Source: Sepiola atlantica (taxonomy: Eukaryota > Mollusca > Cephalopoda > Sepiida > Sepiolidae). From it: a stretch of 64,000 nucleotides of DNA. The notes below the pieces were generated by a model. The model saw only the letters and a list, made by a program, of their open reading frames with translations. It was not told where the DNA came from and ran no database searches. Position numbers and translations under genes: made by a program. Shown here one piece after another: positions 11,188-21,419 of this stretch; position 1 is the first letter of the stretch; each line of letters starts with the position of its first letter. Location: positions 147,548,882 to 147,612,881 of the forward strand of contig OY744517.1 in assembly GCA_963556195.1 (NCBI GenBank), in the 5' to 3' direction.

Positions 11188-11690
11188 TTTTTATAATATT
11201 AAAAGTGTTTGCTTAATCAGGCGTACCATAAAAATATGTAATGTGAGTAGATTATTTTCAGCATAAATTCTTTTTTAAAAAGCATCTGCCCATGTAAAAT
11301 TCAGACCCTGAACATTTCAGAAAGAAGTGATTTCCATTTTAGTTGTATTTATGATAGTTTCACTTAGTTACGAAATTACGATTACATTTTCATTAACACA
11401 GTAAATGCAAGTTCAATTTGATTTTGTGAGTCATACATTTCAATATTTTCTCAGGAGGTATGCCACCGGAAGTGGTGGTCAGATGTGTCGGTAATGTGGA
11501 TACCACATCATCGGCACAAGTCGTTTCTTAGAAATGAACATTAAAGCGGTATACTTTGTAATCTTCGAAGAGTAAGGAAATAAAAAAGGTGATAGTTTTC
11601 TGCCCCCTTTTTTGTTCTTTTTTTTTCTCTTTGCGTTTTTTCACTTTTAGAATAAATTACTTACTAGTCTATTATTTTTTTAATTTACTA

Positions 11691-12424
11691 AAAGTTCTGG
11701 TCGACTATGTTTAATTGAATAAAAAAAATTCAAATAAAATTTTGTCAACTTACAAGAAACTACCGCAAATCAGGTTTGTTTTAAAAGAGAAATATTTTGG
11801 TTACCTCGCTATCTTCATTCAATTACTGGGAAAATATTTGAGAAAACGCAGTTAGAAACTTGTGTAATGTACGCACCCCTTCCCCGCAAGTGTATTTGTA
11901 CTTTTGGTAAACTATCTGCACACATTACACAGGTGTGTACGGTAATCCGAAAATTAAAAAAAACTCTATAACTAAATATTTAAAACATTAAAGAGAATAG
12001 GAATCGCAATCGGAAATTTATCGGAATCGGGAATTTAGAAGAGAATTGGTAATTGCATCGGAATCGACAAAAAGTTGGAATCCTCCCATCACTATTTATT
12101 TCCATTATTGGTGATTATTACGATGTTGTATTCAGTGTTTAGATTTAAAGGTAGTTTTGAACGTAATATTCATACTACAGGTGCTATAAATATATTTATT
12201 ATTTATTTATAGCTGACTTTGATTTTAATAATAATTAATTTATGTTATAACATATTCATTTTTCTTATTATTATTAGTGTTCTCCGTAAATTATTAAAAT
12301 TCAAAATTAAAGTATAAGTCATATATTTCTAATAAAATTATATTTTCTTTTTGATGTCTACTAAAAATATTATTCATTATTATTTGAATTATTATTAGTA
12401 GTATTGTAACTTAGGATTGCGGTC
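11691..12424. other. AT-rich stretch, nothing recognised
   Basis: No ORF or RNA signal. Degenerate GGAATCGG words occur at 11995-12080. Confidence 0.5.
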
Positions 12425-13095
12425 AGAGAGATGACCGTTCGGATATCTGCAGTAGACCGTGCTTATCTAAATCCGTATTGATGATCAGAAAGAAGTTTAG
12501 CATTAACTAGGTGCCGGACTATCGCTAGATTTATTAATGATTTAAAGATTTTAGCAAAGATCGGGAGTATACTGATTGGGCGGTAGTTTAGAGGATCAGT
12601 TCTATCTCCAGAATTCTTAAAGACTGGTACCACAGAGGCAATTTTCCAACTATCAGGGAAACAAGATTCAGTAAGGCATTTGTTGTATAGTTTGGAGAGG
12701 ACAGGAGCCAGTTCAGCAGAACATTTCTTTATTTATATTACTGGTATAAGATCAGGCCAACAGGCTTTGGAGGTGTCAAGGTTTTTATGATGTCTCTGAC
12801 TTGAGATGGGGTGATGACCAGGTTCTCAAGTGTGTCTTCAGTCCGCAATAGGAATATAGGGAGGAGGTATTTTGCTGAGTCCAAAGTGGAGTTTAAGGCG
12901 AAACGCTATGCAAGTAGTTCAGCCTTATCAGTTGCCGTGCAAACAACATCGTTGTGATTTGATAGCGGGAGAATTGTCGATTGTCCATTGTTCATCACAC
13001 TATTGTAGATTTTCCAGAAATCACGAGTACCTAGTTTCTGTGATTGAATGCGTTTTTTGGTTATCTCTGTATTTATTGTTTCTATCAACAGTTCC
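12425..13095 (-). pseudogene. Jockey-like LINE RT N-terminal fragment
   Basis: The minus strand reads a linker with LGTRDFWKIYNSVMNNG, then KCSAELAPVLSKLYNKC, CFPDSWKIASVVPVFKN and NYRPISILPIFAKIFKSL, ending at HQYGFR and ARSTADIRTVIS. These are the conserved pre-RT linker and first RT blocks of the jockey-like LINEs common in marine invertebrates. In-frame stops (one in QYGFR*ARST and one near ELLA) and loss of everything after the first RT blocks make it dead. Homologous pieces of the same family lie at 41681-42130, 51990-52520, 53430-54965 and 56461-57545. Confidence 0.75.
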
Positions 13096-13719
13096 TCTTT
13101 TTGGGTAGCTGGATTTTACCAAGATTAAAAACCGATATTGTAATGCACTTTCTCTCCCCCTTCTATTCCTTTCCCCCCTCTCTATCCCTTTCTCCTCCTC
13201 CTTCTCTCTTACCATGACTTGTTAGGTAGCATCATTGTTGCATACGACAGTGAAACAATATATACGCCATGTATATTTTTTGTTGTGATTTCCAGTGTTT
13301 TTCATTTAAAAATGATTAATTCTTCACATTTAACCAAATAATGGATACATAGATGAAATAAAGTTACATTTTTACTGACACAAAACACACCCTACTCTCA
13401 AATAGCCAAACATTTCAACCAAACAAATCATACATTACATAACATTAAATGTTTTTTTTTAATAATAAACACTAAATTCCTGTCCACATATGTAAACAAA
13501 ATTGATTGTTTCTGCAGAACAGGATTTTCCCACATTAAAAACCGATCTTGCGTTTAACTTTTTCCTCGGTGGAAGGCAAGTAACTAGAAACATTTATTTT
13601 GTTCGCATTAAAGCATAGCTTCAATCAACCTAACACCCACTTCGAAATGACAGTTGTTTATAATATCGCAGGCGGTTTGAGTGCTCAAAGGGTTGTCAGA
13701 AAAGCCAAAAACGAAACAC
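13096..13719. other. Non-coding stretch
   Basis: Includes a CT/TC-rich patch (13145-13210), AT-rich DNA, and two similar segments at about 13115-13150 and about 13520-13560 sharing TTAAAAACCGAT. No gene seen. Confidence 0.45.
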
Positions 13720-13870
13720 ACGGTGGCTACGTGGTAAACGACGCGGACTTAGGGCCTGGGTGTGCCAGGTTTGAATCCAGCTCGTTCAACAGAAACATTT
13801 TCAGCAAAGCCCACACCTGACCTTGTGTCTAAGCTCTTGGAGAGGAAGTAAATAAAAATACCTGACACCG
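13720..13870 (+). mobile_element. tRNA-derived SINE
   Basis: Starts with a tRNA-like head: GTGGCTACGTGGTAAACGAC resembles a pol III A box, and GGTTTGAATCC at 13768-13778 is a B box. A body follows with AAGCCCACACCTGACC, TTGTGTCTAAG, TTGGAGAGGAAGTAAATA and AATACC. The same body occurs on the minus strand at 20384-20520 and, truncated, at 50505-50578. SINEs are transcribed by RNA polymerase III and mobilised by LINE proteins; the partner LINE is not identified. Confidence 0.75.
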
Positions 13871-14975
13871 ATGGAGGTGTGTGGGTGAACTTGACAAGTA
13901 ACTCTGTTCTTTTTTTTTCTATCTTTCTTTTCTTTTTTCTTATGTTTCTTGTTTCTCTTTTTCTTTTTGTTGAACGGTTCATACTCTAACCTCTTTGTCC
14001 CCACAATGTAAGAAGAATACAGTAGTTGGTGAGATTTCTTCGCACGGGACGGTCGCGTGCAAAACCAACTCGACGACTCGAGTTTTTTTAATGTTTTTTT
14101 TATTTTTTAAGCCGGAATAAATAAATAAATGTTATTTTAATCATAAAATGCTTTCTTCCTTTTCTCTAAAAAGTGTTCACTTTTTGACAATGAGGGTTCT
14201 GTTCGTAAGCCTAGATAATTCATTCTCTGGTTAGAATTAATGACGCCATCTATATAACAACCCAGTATGACCCGTTGAACAGTCCAGACTATTGTATTTA
14301 AAGATCTTATGCGGCGTGAGTACATACATTAGAAACAATAGCCAACCGCTGTTCGAACAGAGGATATGACTCTCGTGACCCCCGGGAGCTGGTGAATTCG
14401 TGCCCAGGACGATAAGATTCCTTGCAGAGACCTCCCTACGGCGTAGACATAGGCTTTGAATCCGGTGTCCTTTAAAATTATCGATATTTTGGTAAAATTT
14501 CTTAGGTATATCTGTCTTAATATGTACATTATATGGAGGGGAAACCAAATTGTTTTCTTCTTCGATTATTGTTTTTATTATTATCATTATCATATTATTA
14601 CTCTTAACATTATAATTATTATTATTAATAATTTTACTATTGTTATTCATTCCTATCTGCTTATTTTTGGAGTAACAGTTTATTTATTCCATGAACAGTA
14701 TTATTATTTATAATCACTAGGTTCTTATTATTAACCACATTTATAGTTTTGCTAAATGCCATATTATATGATATACATCATTTTACCCATTCTATATTTA
14801 GGTTTATTTTAGTTTCCTGCATTATAACTTATGAATTGTATCTTACTATAACATGAACTCTCCTCCCCTTCCCCCCTCTCTCTCTCTATCTCTCTCTCTT
14901 CCGCTAACAGTTTCGCACCACTTTTAGGTCACTTTACAAGGAGTAAAATCAATGATACTAAACCCCGTGTCTAGA
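13871..14975. other. Non-coding stretch
   Basis: Contains a polypyrimidine tract (13910-13975), ATT-rich runs near 14570-14640 and a CT tract (14870-14900). The overlapping minus-strand frames 14237-14650 and 14329-14529 show no recognisable domain. Confidence 0.45.
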
Positions 14976-15445
14976 ATCTTTATTCCGATTTTGATCAAAT
15001 CCATTACATGTTTTGGTTCTAGAAAATGTCAAAAAATTCAGGCTTAAGATAAAGCTGTATTAGCAAGAGATTGAAATTTAGGGAATTTTGCGTAATTGGT
15101 ATCTAATGACTATGGATCAAATTCAATGCGAATCTGATACACTTGAATTTTCAAATGTGCCTATATTATGCTCTTGTAAAACCACTTCAATATACACCAT
15201 GAAAAACTGAAATTTGAGAAATATTTATTAATTGATACCTGTAGTTAAAATTTCACAAACATTAGAGGTATCTTACTTTCCATAAAAGTATTTAACCCTC
15301 TCATTTTCCCCTTTGTATAAAACTAAATTAAACTAAATATAGTCCGTATTACTAATCCTTACCGTAGCATCTGTGTTACAAAATTCGTAATTATCAGTTA
15401 ATTAGTTTATGAGTGAATGCTATACATACAAATATATTGTTCAAA
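14976..15445 (+). repeat. Dispersed ~500-bp repeat family D, copy 1
   Basis: Shares an ordered set of blocks with copies at 38850-39360 (+), 56030-56455 (-) and 61320-61860 (-): TCTAGAATCTT, TTTTGATCAAA, CCATTACATG, TATGGATCAAATT, TAAAAC followed by ATTAAACTAAATAT, and near the end TTAATTAGTTTA(T/G)GAGTG. Copies 1, 2 and 4 are preceded by CT or TA microsatellites. No coding frame is conserved. Confidence 0.65.
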
Positions 15446-15797
15446 ATATTGTCCTTATTATTGCCATTTCATCAACGCTTCCAACTGTGACTTTTCATTC
15501 TACCTTATTCATGTAACCGCGTGCTACACACAGCGGCATATCAACATTAATCGACGATAACATCAAGACGAATTTAAACTTCACTGGGATAAATATATCT
15601 AAATCAAGAAGGATTAAACGACAAAAGAAGAGGAAAAAATGCTTATACTTTTGACAAGAGTGTATTTCACTGAAAGTACTCAAGTTTTTAAAGTAAATAA
15701 ATAATTTATTTTAAAAAACATAAATAGATGCGTTGTCCAGGTTTTCAAAATATTTTTTCAAAATATTCTCCTTGTTATATATATATAAATATATCTA

Positions 15798-15834
<37 letters not shown>

Positions 15835-15951
15835 CCTTCGCATATATAAAATACGTTGACTGTTTGCATTTTTCTATTACCGTTTTAATATTATTTTCAC
15901 ACCTTGCATATACAGCAATAGTACATATACATATATATATACACACCTTTC

Positions 15952-16013
<62 letters not shown>

Positions 16014-16049
16014 ATATGAGAGAGAGAGAGAAAGTGAACACCTGAACCT
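15446..16049. other. AT-rich stretch with two (TA)n arrays
   Basis: (TA)n at 15777-15832 (interrupted) and 15953-16016, the latter ending in (GA)n. No gene seen; the frame 15758-15946 is a repeat artefact. Confidence 0.6.
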
Positions 16050-16170
16050 TAACGATCAACTCCAATGACTTTTATCATTTTCTATAACTTTATGCTACAC
16101 TGTGTCAAAAGCCGCTTTGAAGTCTATGAAGTTGAAATGGAATGCAATTTTTCACAATTTATATCACAAA
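16050..16170 (-). pseudogene. LINE RT fragment, inverted 5' piece
   Basis: The minus strand encodes FNFIDFKAAFDTV followed by a stop and HKV. This is the RT motif A block (F-[IV]-D-F-K-x-A-F-D) of CR1/RTE-type LINEs, with the catalytic aspartate visible. It lies head to head with the plus-strand RT fragment at 16190-16530, which carries the later RT blocks. That is the arrangement produced by 5' inversion during LINE insertion. Confidence 0.55.
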
Positions 16171-16189
16171 TTGGTTACAAGTAACTGCA

Positions 16190-16530
16190 GGGCTACGACC
16201 GCGTTGACTTTTATCTCCTACCTTCTTCAATGTTTACTTGGAATTTATGGTTGAAGAACTGGGAAGTTTTTAATCAATATTGGTGCTTAGCAATGGGGTC
16301 TACTAATATTCCATCTTCTGATAAAACCTCGCTCGTTTTTGTTGTCTTTGATAAGTCTCTAATTCTGAACTTGAAGTCTCTTGCAAGAAATGGGGAATGA
16401 AAGTGAACCCAGGAAAATGTAACAAATTTTCCTCTTCTGGAGATAATATCTCAATAGACAATAAAACGGTTGAAAAAAAACCCGAAGATTTGTGTTTCTT
16501 CGTTCAGGGAAGGTATCATCAAGAATAGAC
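16190..16530 (+). pseudogene. LINE RT fragment, 3' piece
   Basis: In shifting frames the plus strand reads blocks resembling GLRPR-LLSP-F-NVYLEF (motif B region) and, further on, WGMKVNPGKCNKF, the block that follows the YADD box in RTE/CR1-type LINEs. Frameshifts and stops are frequent and the YADD box itself is degraded. Together with 16050-16170 it represents one insertion whose 5' part is inverted. The minus-strand frame 16359-16754 is a shadow of this. Confidence 0.5.
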
Positions 16531-17935
16531 TTGTTTATCTTATAAAAGTACTCGAAGGTGTAAAAGTGACATATTCCGCCTGTAGTACCTTTGTCAAATA
16601 ATATACAACTTTTGCTACTACAAGATGCTCCCTCCTCTGCTACTGTCACCGACGCATTGTTAGCCAGTATGGGCATTTGAGGTGAAAAGTCGATGAACTC
16701 GTCGTCAACTTCACACAATTTAAACCCGACTGAAAATTTTTGGGATATAATCAAACGATATGTTTATGCCGATGCACGTCAACTTTTATCGAAGTCATCA
16801 ATACTAAAGCAGAGAATATAGTTGGCGTTTTTTTTATTAATTATTATTAATAATCATTATTATAGCTACTCGGGATAAGTGGAATGTGGCTTTCATTAGC
16901 ATAAACAGAGAAAAGGAAAGCTAACAAAATCTGTTGTTAAAGCTCTACAGTGATACCGGTTACTGTCCTCACTGCTGATAGACGTCACTATCCAACGAGC
17001 CAATTACTTACATGCCAATAGACGAACAGCTATTTTGTGTCTAAGAAGAAGACGACAAGCAATTTACAGCTCACTGATACAAGTCGCTTATAACCACGTT
17101 GATATTACATATTCTTTTGATTTTTGGAACGTGAAAACATTCATGATATGTAGTCGATAGACACTTCATGGCATAGTTTCGACAATACCGCATGTTGATA
17201 GAAATGTTATCTATAATCATTGAGATCAAATTTTTGTTGGCGTTTAAAATCGGTACAACAGTTGCATCTCTAATGGCCTTGGAATTTGGGGTTAATACCT
17301 GAACTCATTTGGCAAAATCTACGTCGGTGCACTAATTCCTCGGTTTTTATCGATTATATGTATATCGTTAGGATAGGTGAAATAGATTAGTTATATTAAT
17401 CAATGTCAAAAGCCAAGAATTTACATTTAAATTTTATATTTGTGAACCATTCTGTGACTTCATTTGAAAATTATTTATAAATGTAGTGAGTATCCTATCT
17501 AATATATTTTTACTAATAAAATATATGTCAAATGTAGATGGGCAGATTTATATTATAGAGAGGTTGGGATTTTTGAAGTCTTGTTTGTGTTCTTTTAATG
17601 TAAATCGTGGTGCTCCTGGAATTATGTCAGCGTATTTATCAATTATTGACTTCGATAACAACGTTTTTTTACCTCTCGGCTTAATTATAATTCACTGCAA
17701 TATGAAACGATGTTTTCTTTGTTATTTCTGCGCTCATAGGTTTTTAAAGTTAAAAATTATTTACTGTTTAGATTACTACATTTTTTTCAGAAGAAATTAA
17801 GCATTTAATAGTATGACCTAAATTATTCTATTTTCTCTATTTATTTTAATAAAAATCTATTATTATACTAAAGCTGTGTTAATCAACGTTTATTTCCATT
17901 AAGGTTTTTCTTATATACTCTAATGAGAAAATGTT
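16531..17935. other. AT-rich stretch, no gene recognised
   Basis: Bases 16945-17040 resemble 51345-51430 (shared order: CACTGCTGA, CGTCACTATCCAA, GAGCCAA, GACGAACAGCT), so a dispersed fragment is present. The 104-codon frame 17486-17800 has no recognisable domain and lies in AT-rich DNA. Confidence 0.45.
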
Positions 17936-18110
17936 CTTTAGTTCTAGGATTGAGTTATGTTTAAAGAAAATTCGATTCTAATTGTTTCAATTAGCCGTAA
18001 ATTGTAATTAACTAAACACATAATCCATCTCCCACCTAGCTTTATATGTACTTCTTTCGCCCTATCTCACCCAATGTTGAGTCAATCACTCTCTAATAGA
18101 TTTTAAATGT
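17936..18110 (+). repeat. Dispersed repeat fragment E, copy 1
   Basis: Matches 34455-34640: both hold AGTTATGTTTAAA, TCTAATTGTT(T)CAATTAGCCGTAA and then a pyrimidine-rich segment. Unidentified family. Confidence 0.45.
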
Positions 18111-18267
18111 CTATGTCAGCATTTAGAGAAAGAGTTATTATATCTTTTCAGCTAATTTACATAGTCAATACGTATGTAAATTAGATAGCGAAACAATAGT
18201 ACACTTTACATATATAAAGATAATCTAAATGTAAAGAGACTTATTAGTTTAGTTATGCTAGAATAAT

Positions 18268-18755
18268 TTATTTACTAACAAGTATATCACAGACTTTGCG
18301 AATAGAACCACAATTAGACAAATAATAGAGGTTGTTGTTAGTCAACGGGTCACACTTAGTTTTCTGTCTCTTTATATCTTCATGTCCTTCCTTTATTTCG
18401 TTTCTTTTTGTTTCTCTCTTTACGTTTTCTTCTTCCTCCTCCCCCTCTTCTATTGCGACGGTTGCTTTTTGCAATTCGATTGTCGTCATCTTTCTGACAG
18501 CTCTGATCTAATTACGGCCGCGTCTTTCTTCACGTCTTGATCGCGCTGATGGATGGCTTCATTAATGCTTCCGCTGTAAGAAAGTAGTTCCGGATGAGGT
18601 TGAGGAGAAATACTAATTGCTTCAGACATCTGTTGTTCTGGGCGAGCGTGATTTGCGCAGATATAAAGCTGCACGAAAAGAATGGACTGTACACGGCTAA
18701 TCTCTATAATAAAAAGAAGATTATGTATGTAGTAAATGCAAATGCATATATGCAT
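18268..18755 (-). CDS. Doubtful exon-like region, two overlapping frames
   Basis: The minus strand carries a frame whose internal ATG (near 18630) starts MSEAISISPQPHPELLSY and runs through charged residues to TGA at 18486-18488. An overlapping frame starts at 18489 (MTTIELQKATVAI, then an acidic Glu run and a Lys/Arg-rich segment, ending VCDILVSK at 18268). Local GC is higher than in the flanks. About 45 bases upstream of the first ATG is a TTTATAT sequence. If real, the two would need a one-base shift or splicing; GTAAAG after the Glu run could be a donor. I recognise no family. It may equally be chance in a CpG-richer patch. Confidence 0.2.
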
Positions 18756-18789
18756 ATATACTCATCCGCAGACAGCTGTATTGCCGTAT

Positions 18790-19487
18790 CACTGCTCTTC
18801 AGTGTGTAACGTTATCCATGTTCTTTACTGGTCCCAAAATGCGAAAGGTGTTACAGCAAAAATGAACAATCAAAAACACGAAGGTTCTTTAATAGCTTAC
18901 TATTTATTTTTAGTAGACTGCCGACATTCCTTTGATACACCCCAGCCTCATAGCTGCAGTAAACTTCTCTAAAACCGGTTGAAAAAAGGAAAAGGCGACA
19001 CGCCTGCTCCCCTTGACTGGAAATCTCGCTCTCCCGTTTGTTTCCAATTCTCTCTCGATCGGTGACGTAATTCTTTCAACTGTTTATAAAACATTCCTCA
19101 CATCGACCAACCTCAAAATATATGTTTATACTTTCATTCTTGTCTCAATCTTGTAGTTATCACAACAATCACAGTCGCATAGCAAACGATACATCTGCCA
19201 TACACCTGACCTACATCTTGTTACAATGTGGGTTATTATTCTTTTTTTACTATCCCACTTTTTCGATCCCTCCGGGGTAATCTCGTCACAAGTGTGGTTA
19301 TATGTGGCGAGTATTTTTACGCTGAGATTCGAAACCCGTTTGCCAAATCAATAGAAACTGTGTTCAGCTATTACGCTTGTGCCGACAATAAGAGAAATTA
19401 TAACGGTTATGTTTTTGTTTACTGTCGTAATACCAAGAAAATTATATTCTAATTACGAGGAGTAATGCGTCACGCTGTGAAAACAGA
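18790..19487. other. Stretch without a recognised gene
   Basis: The 74-codon frame 19228-19452 has no motif. The region around 18970-19110 is GC-richer than average but shows no promoter or RNA gene that I can support. Confidence 0.4.

Positions 19488-19560
<73 letters not shown>
19488..19560. repeat. (TA)n microsatellite
   Basis: 73 bp of uninterrupted TA. Confidence 0.97.
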
Positions 19561-19563
<3 letters not shown>

Positions 19564-19987
19564 AGTTATGAACATATTTTTATGGCAATTAAGCGACACG
19601 GCAGCTTCCGCATTTGATCCCCCTACGGAATCGGCAGGCTAAAATCATGGAATTCGTGTTACCGAGTGATTTTATATATATCCACGTAGTGTTTGGTCTA
19701 ACTAGCGAATTAATAAGATTCTTTGGTTTAACTGTTAAGTGGTACTGTTTCCATTAGCCAATGGCAGGGTTTCTCACGAAATAAGGTTCGGTTGACTTTT
19801 ACTTTGTATTCCTTTGTTCTATTTTCTATAAGGGTTACTCGACCTTTTTTGTGAATGCGTCGAATTTATAGGTGACTTTATTTTAACACGTGCGGTTTTT
19901 TCTATTACTATTTTAGGTGTTGGATTAGTTAAGTTTTTTATTTGATTATTTTATTTTATTTCTCTTATGTGTCGTTATACTAAAGTG

Positions 19988-20030
<43 letters not shown>

Positions 20031-20383
20031 GGGGGGGGAGAGAGGGCGAGAGAGAGAGAATATTAGGCTACATTCCAGTGATCAAGATTTTATTCATTTT
20101 ACTGATCATCTTTTAAAAACAAAAACATCGGTATATTTTTACGGACTGTTTGGTTCACAGAAGACCATCCGACATTAGTATGTCAATCCTGGATCTTTCA
20201 TCTGCGGATTGCTCGTAAACGAAAAAGTTCTCCTTCAGCAAAAATACATAGCAAGGCAGCAAACAAAAATTTTAAAAACAACTCACATTGATTTCATGTT
20301 TCTACCGAGGACAGACATGGAAATCGGAAGATTAATGGGTCTAGAGTATTAACATACCATAAACAGAAGTATTTTATTTACCT
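19561..20383. other. Stretch without a recognised gene
   Basis: Contains a compound (TA)n(GA)n array at 19988-20058. No coding signal. Confidence 0.5.
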
Positions 20384-20520
20384 CCTCTCCAGGAGGTTAG
20401 ACACACGGTTAGGTGTGGGTTTTGTTAAAGTGTTTCTATGGAATGAACTGGATTCGAACCTAGTACACCCAAGTCCTCAGTTCGCGTGGTTAACCTCTTA
20501 GCCATTGTGAACAGAAGTAA
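20384..20520 (-). mobile_element. tRNA-derived SINE
   Basis: Minus-strand copy of the SINE at 13720-13870. The head reads ATGGCTAAGAGGTTAACCAC, the B box is GGTTCGAATCC (rc of 20450-20460), and the body has AACCCACACCTAACC, GTGTGTCTAACCTCCTGGAG and GAGGTAAATAAAATAC. The B box matches the pol III consensus GGTTCGANNCC exactly, better than in the other copies. Confidence 0.8.
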
Positions 20521-21419
20521 GCATGACGTTGCAACAATTAGGGATTGTTAAAATGTTACATTATAGAAATCCATGCGTTTAGGGTTAGATAGGGATATTA
20601 AATATATGGGGTTAATAAATTTAACTTGGATGGGTTGAAGAAATAATGATATAACTATTTTCACAAAATTATCACTAACAAATGATTAGAGAAATGCTGG
20701 TTAATTATTGATTATAGCACAAATATTATTCACAACAGATATAATGTATAAATTGTTTTTTTTGGGCGGGGGGAGGTATATGAAAATTGAGTGTACTTGA
20801 TGCCTATATATTCTATAGTGATTTATTGGGGGAAAAAGGGAGAGGATATATTTTAGCATCCGAGTTTTTTCGGTTTTCTCAACTTTTGGGATTAACTAGA
20901 TAAGCTAGTTTGTAATATAAAACTAGGAATTTTGTCGCAATCCCTCTAGTTAAATTGGGAGCAATCTCACTGTGTTCACATAAATTGGGCATTTGGTTGA
21001 GTTCATGACTGGCAGTGAGAGATATAAAAAGAAGGGAGTATTTTCAATAATGACACATATATGAGACCGATAGAATACAAACAATTGCTCGTATGTCTTA
21101 ATATATAATACTAGAAAGTTTTAGACTGTTTTGAGTCCAGTGATATTTGGTGTGGTAACTTAATGTTATTTCGAATTTTAAAATCCGTATGAATACATAC
21201 TAATATCTAAACCACGTTGGTACTATGTCGTTACATCATTAGCCAGATATTCCTTTGCTATTTTTTTTGTCTGATAATGCCCCGTCCACTATATATTTGA
21301 AAAAAAAATTTTAGATTTAAAAACAATATTATTTATGAAATATTCTTAAATCGATGTGTTTAAAATGTACCTTGACCGATTGACATATTTACTATGCCTT
21401 TGGAGACAGAAAAAAAAGA
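20521..21419. other. AT-rich stretch, nothing recognised
   Basis: No gene. A G-rich run is at 20765-20777 and a short telomere-like TTAGGGTTAG at 20579-20588. Confidence 0.5.

Larger units (their letters stand above)
9170..11690 (+). repeat. Unclassified 2.5-kb dispersed repeat, copy A
   Basis: The sequence matches, in order and on the opposite strand, the region 23745 down to 21420. Shared landmarks from left to right include TTTCGCATA, TCCATTTCCG, CTAACCTTAAGT, GATTTAACACAACAACAAA (GATTCAACACAACAACAAA in B), three units of about 135 bp containing AAATCGATTTTATTTGCTTG, ACAACGTTTCG, ATCAGAACAGGT, ACAGTAAATG, CAGGAGG and a TTTCTGCCCC/TTTCTGTCCCC hairpin region. Copy A lacks about 680 bp present in B (22110-22880) and has about 650 bp of its own (10640-11290), including a foldback element. 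I see no conserved ORF and cannot assign a class. Confidence 0.65.

Noticed and set aside
20384..20520. Functional tRNA gene
   Set aside because: The B box is good, but no full cloverleaf is present and the sequence continues into a shared SINE body found elsewhere in the window.
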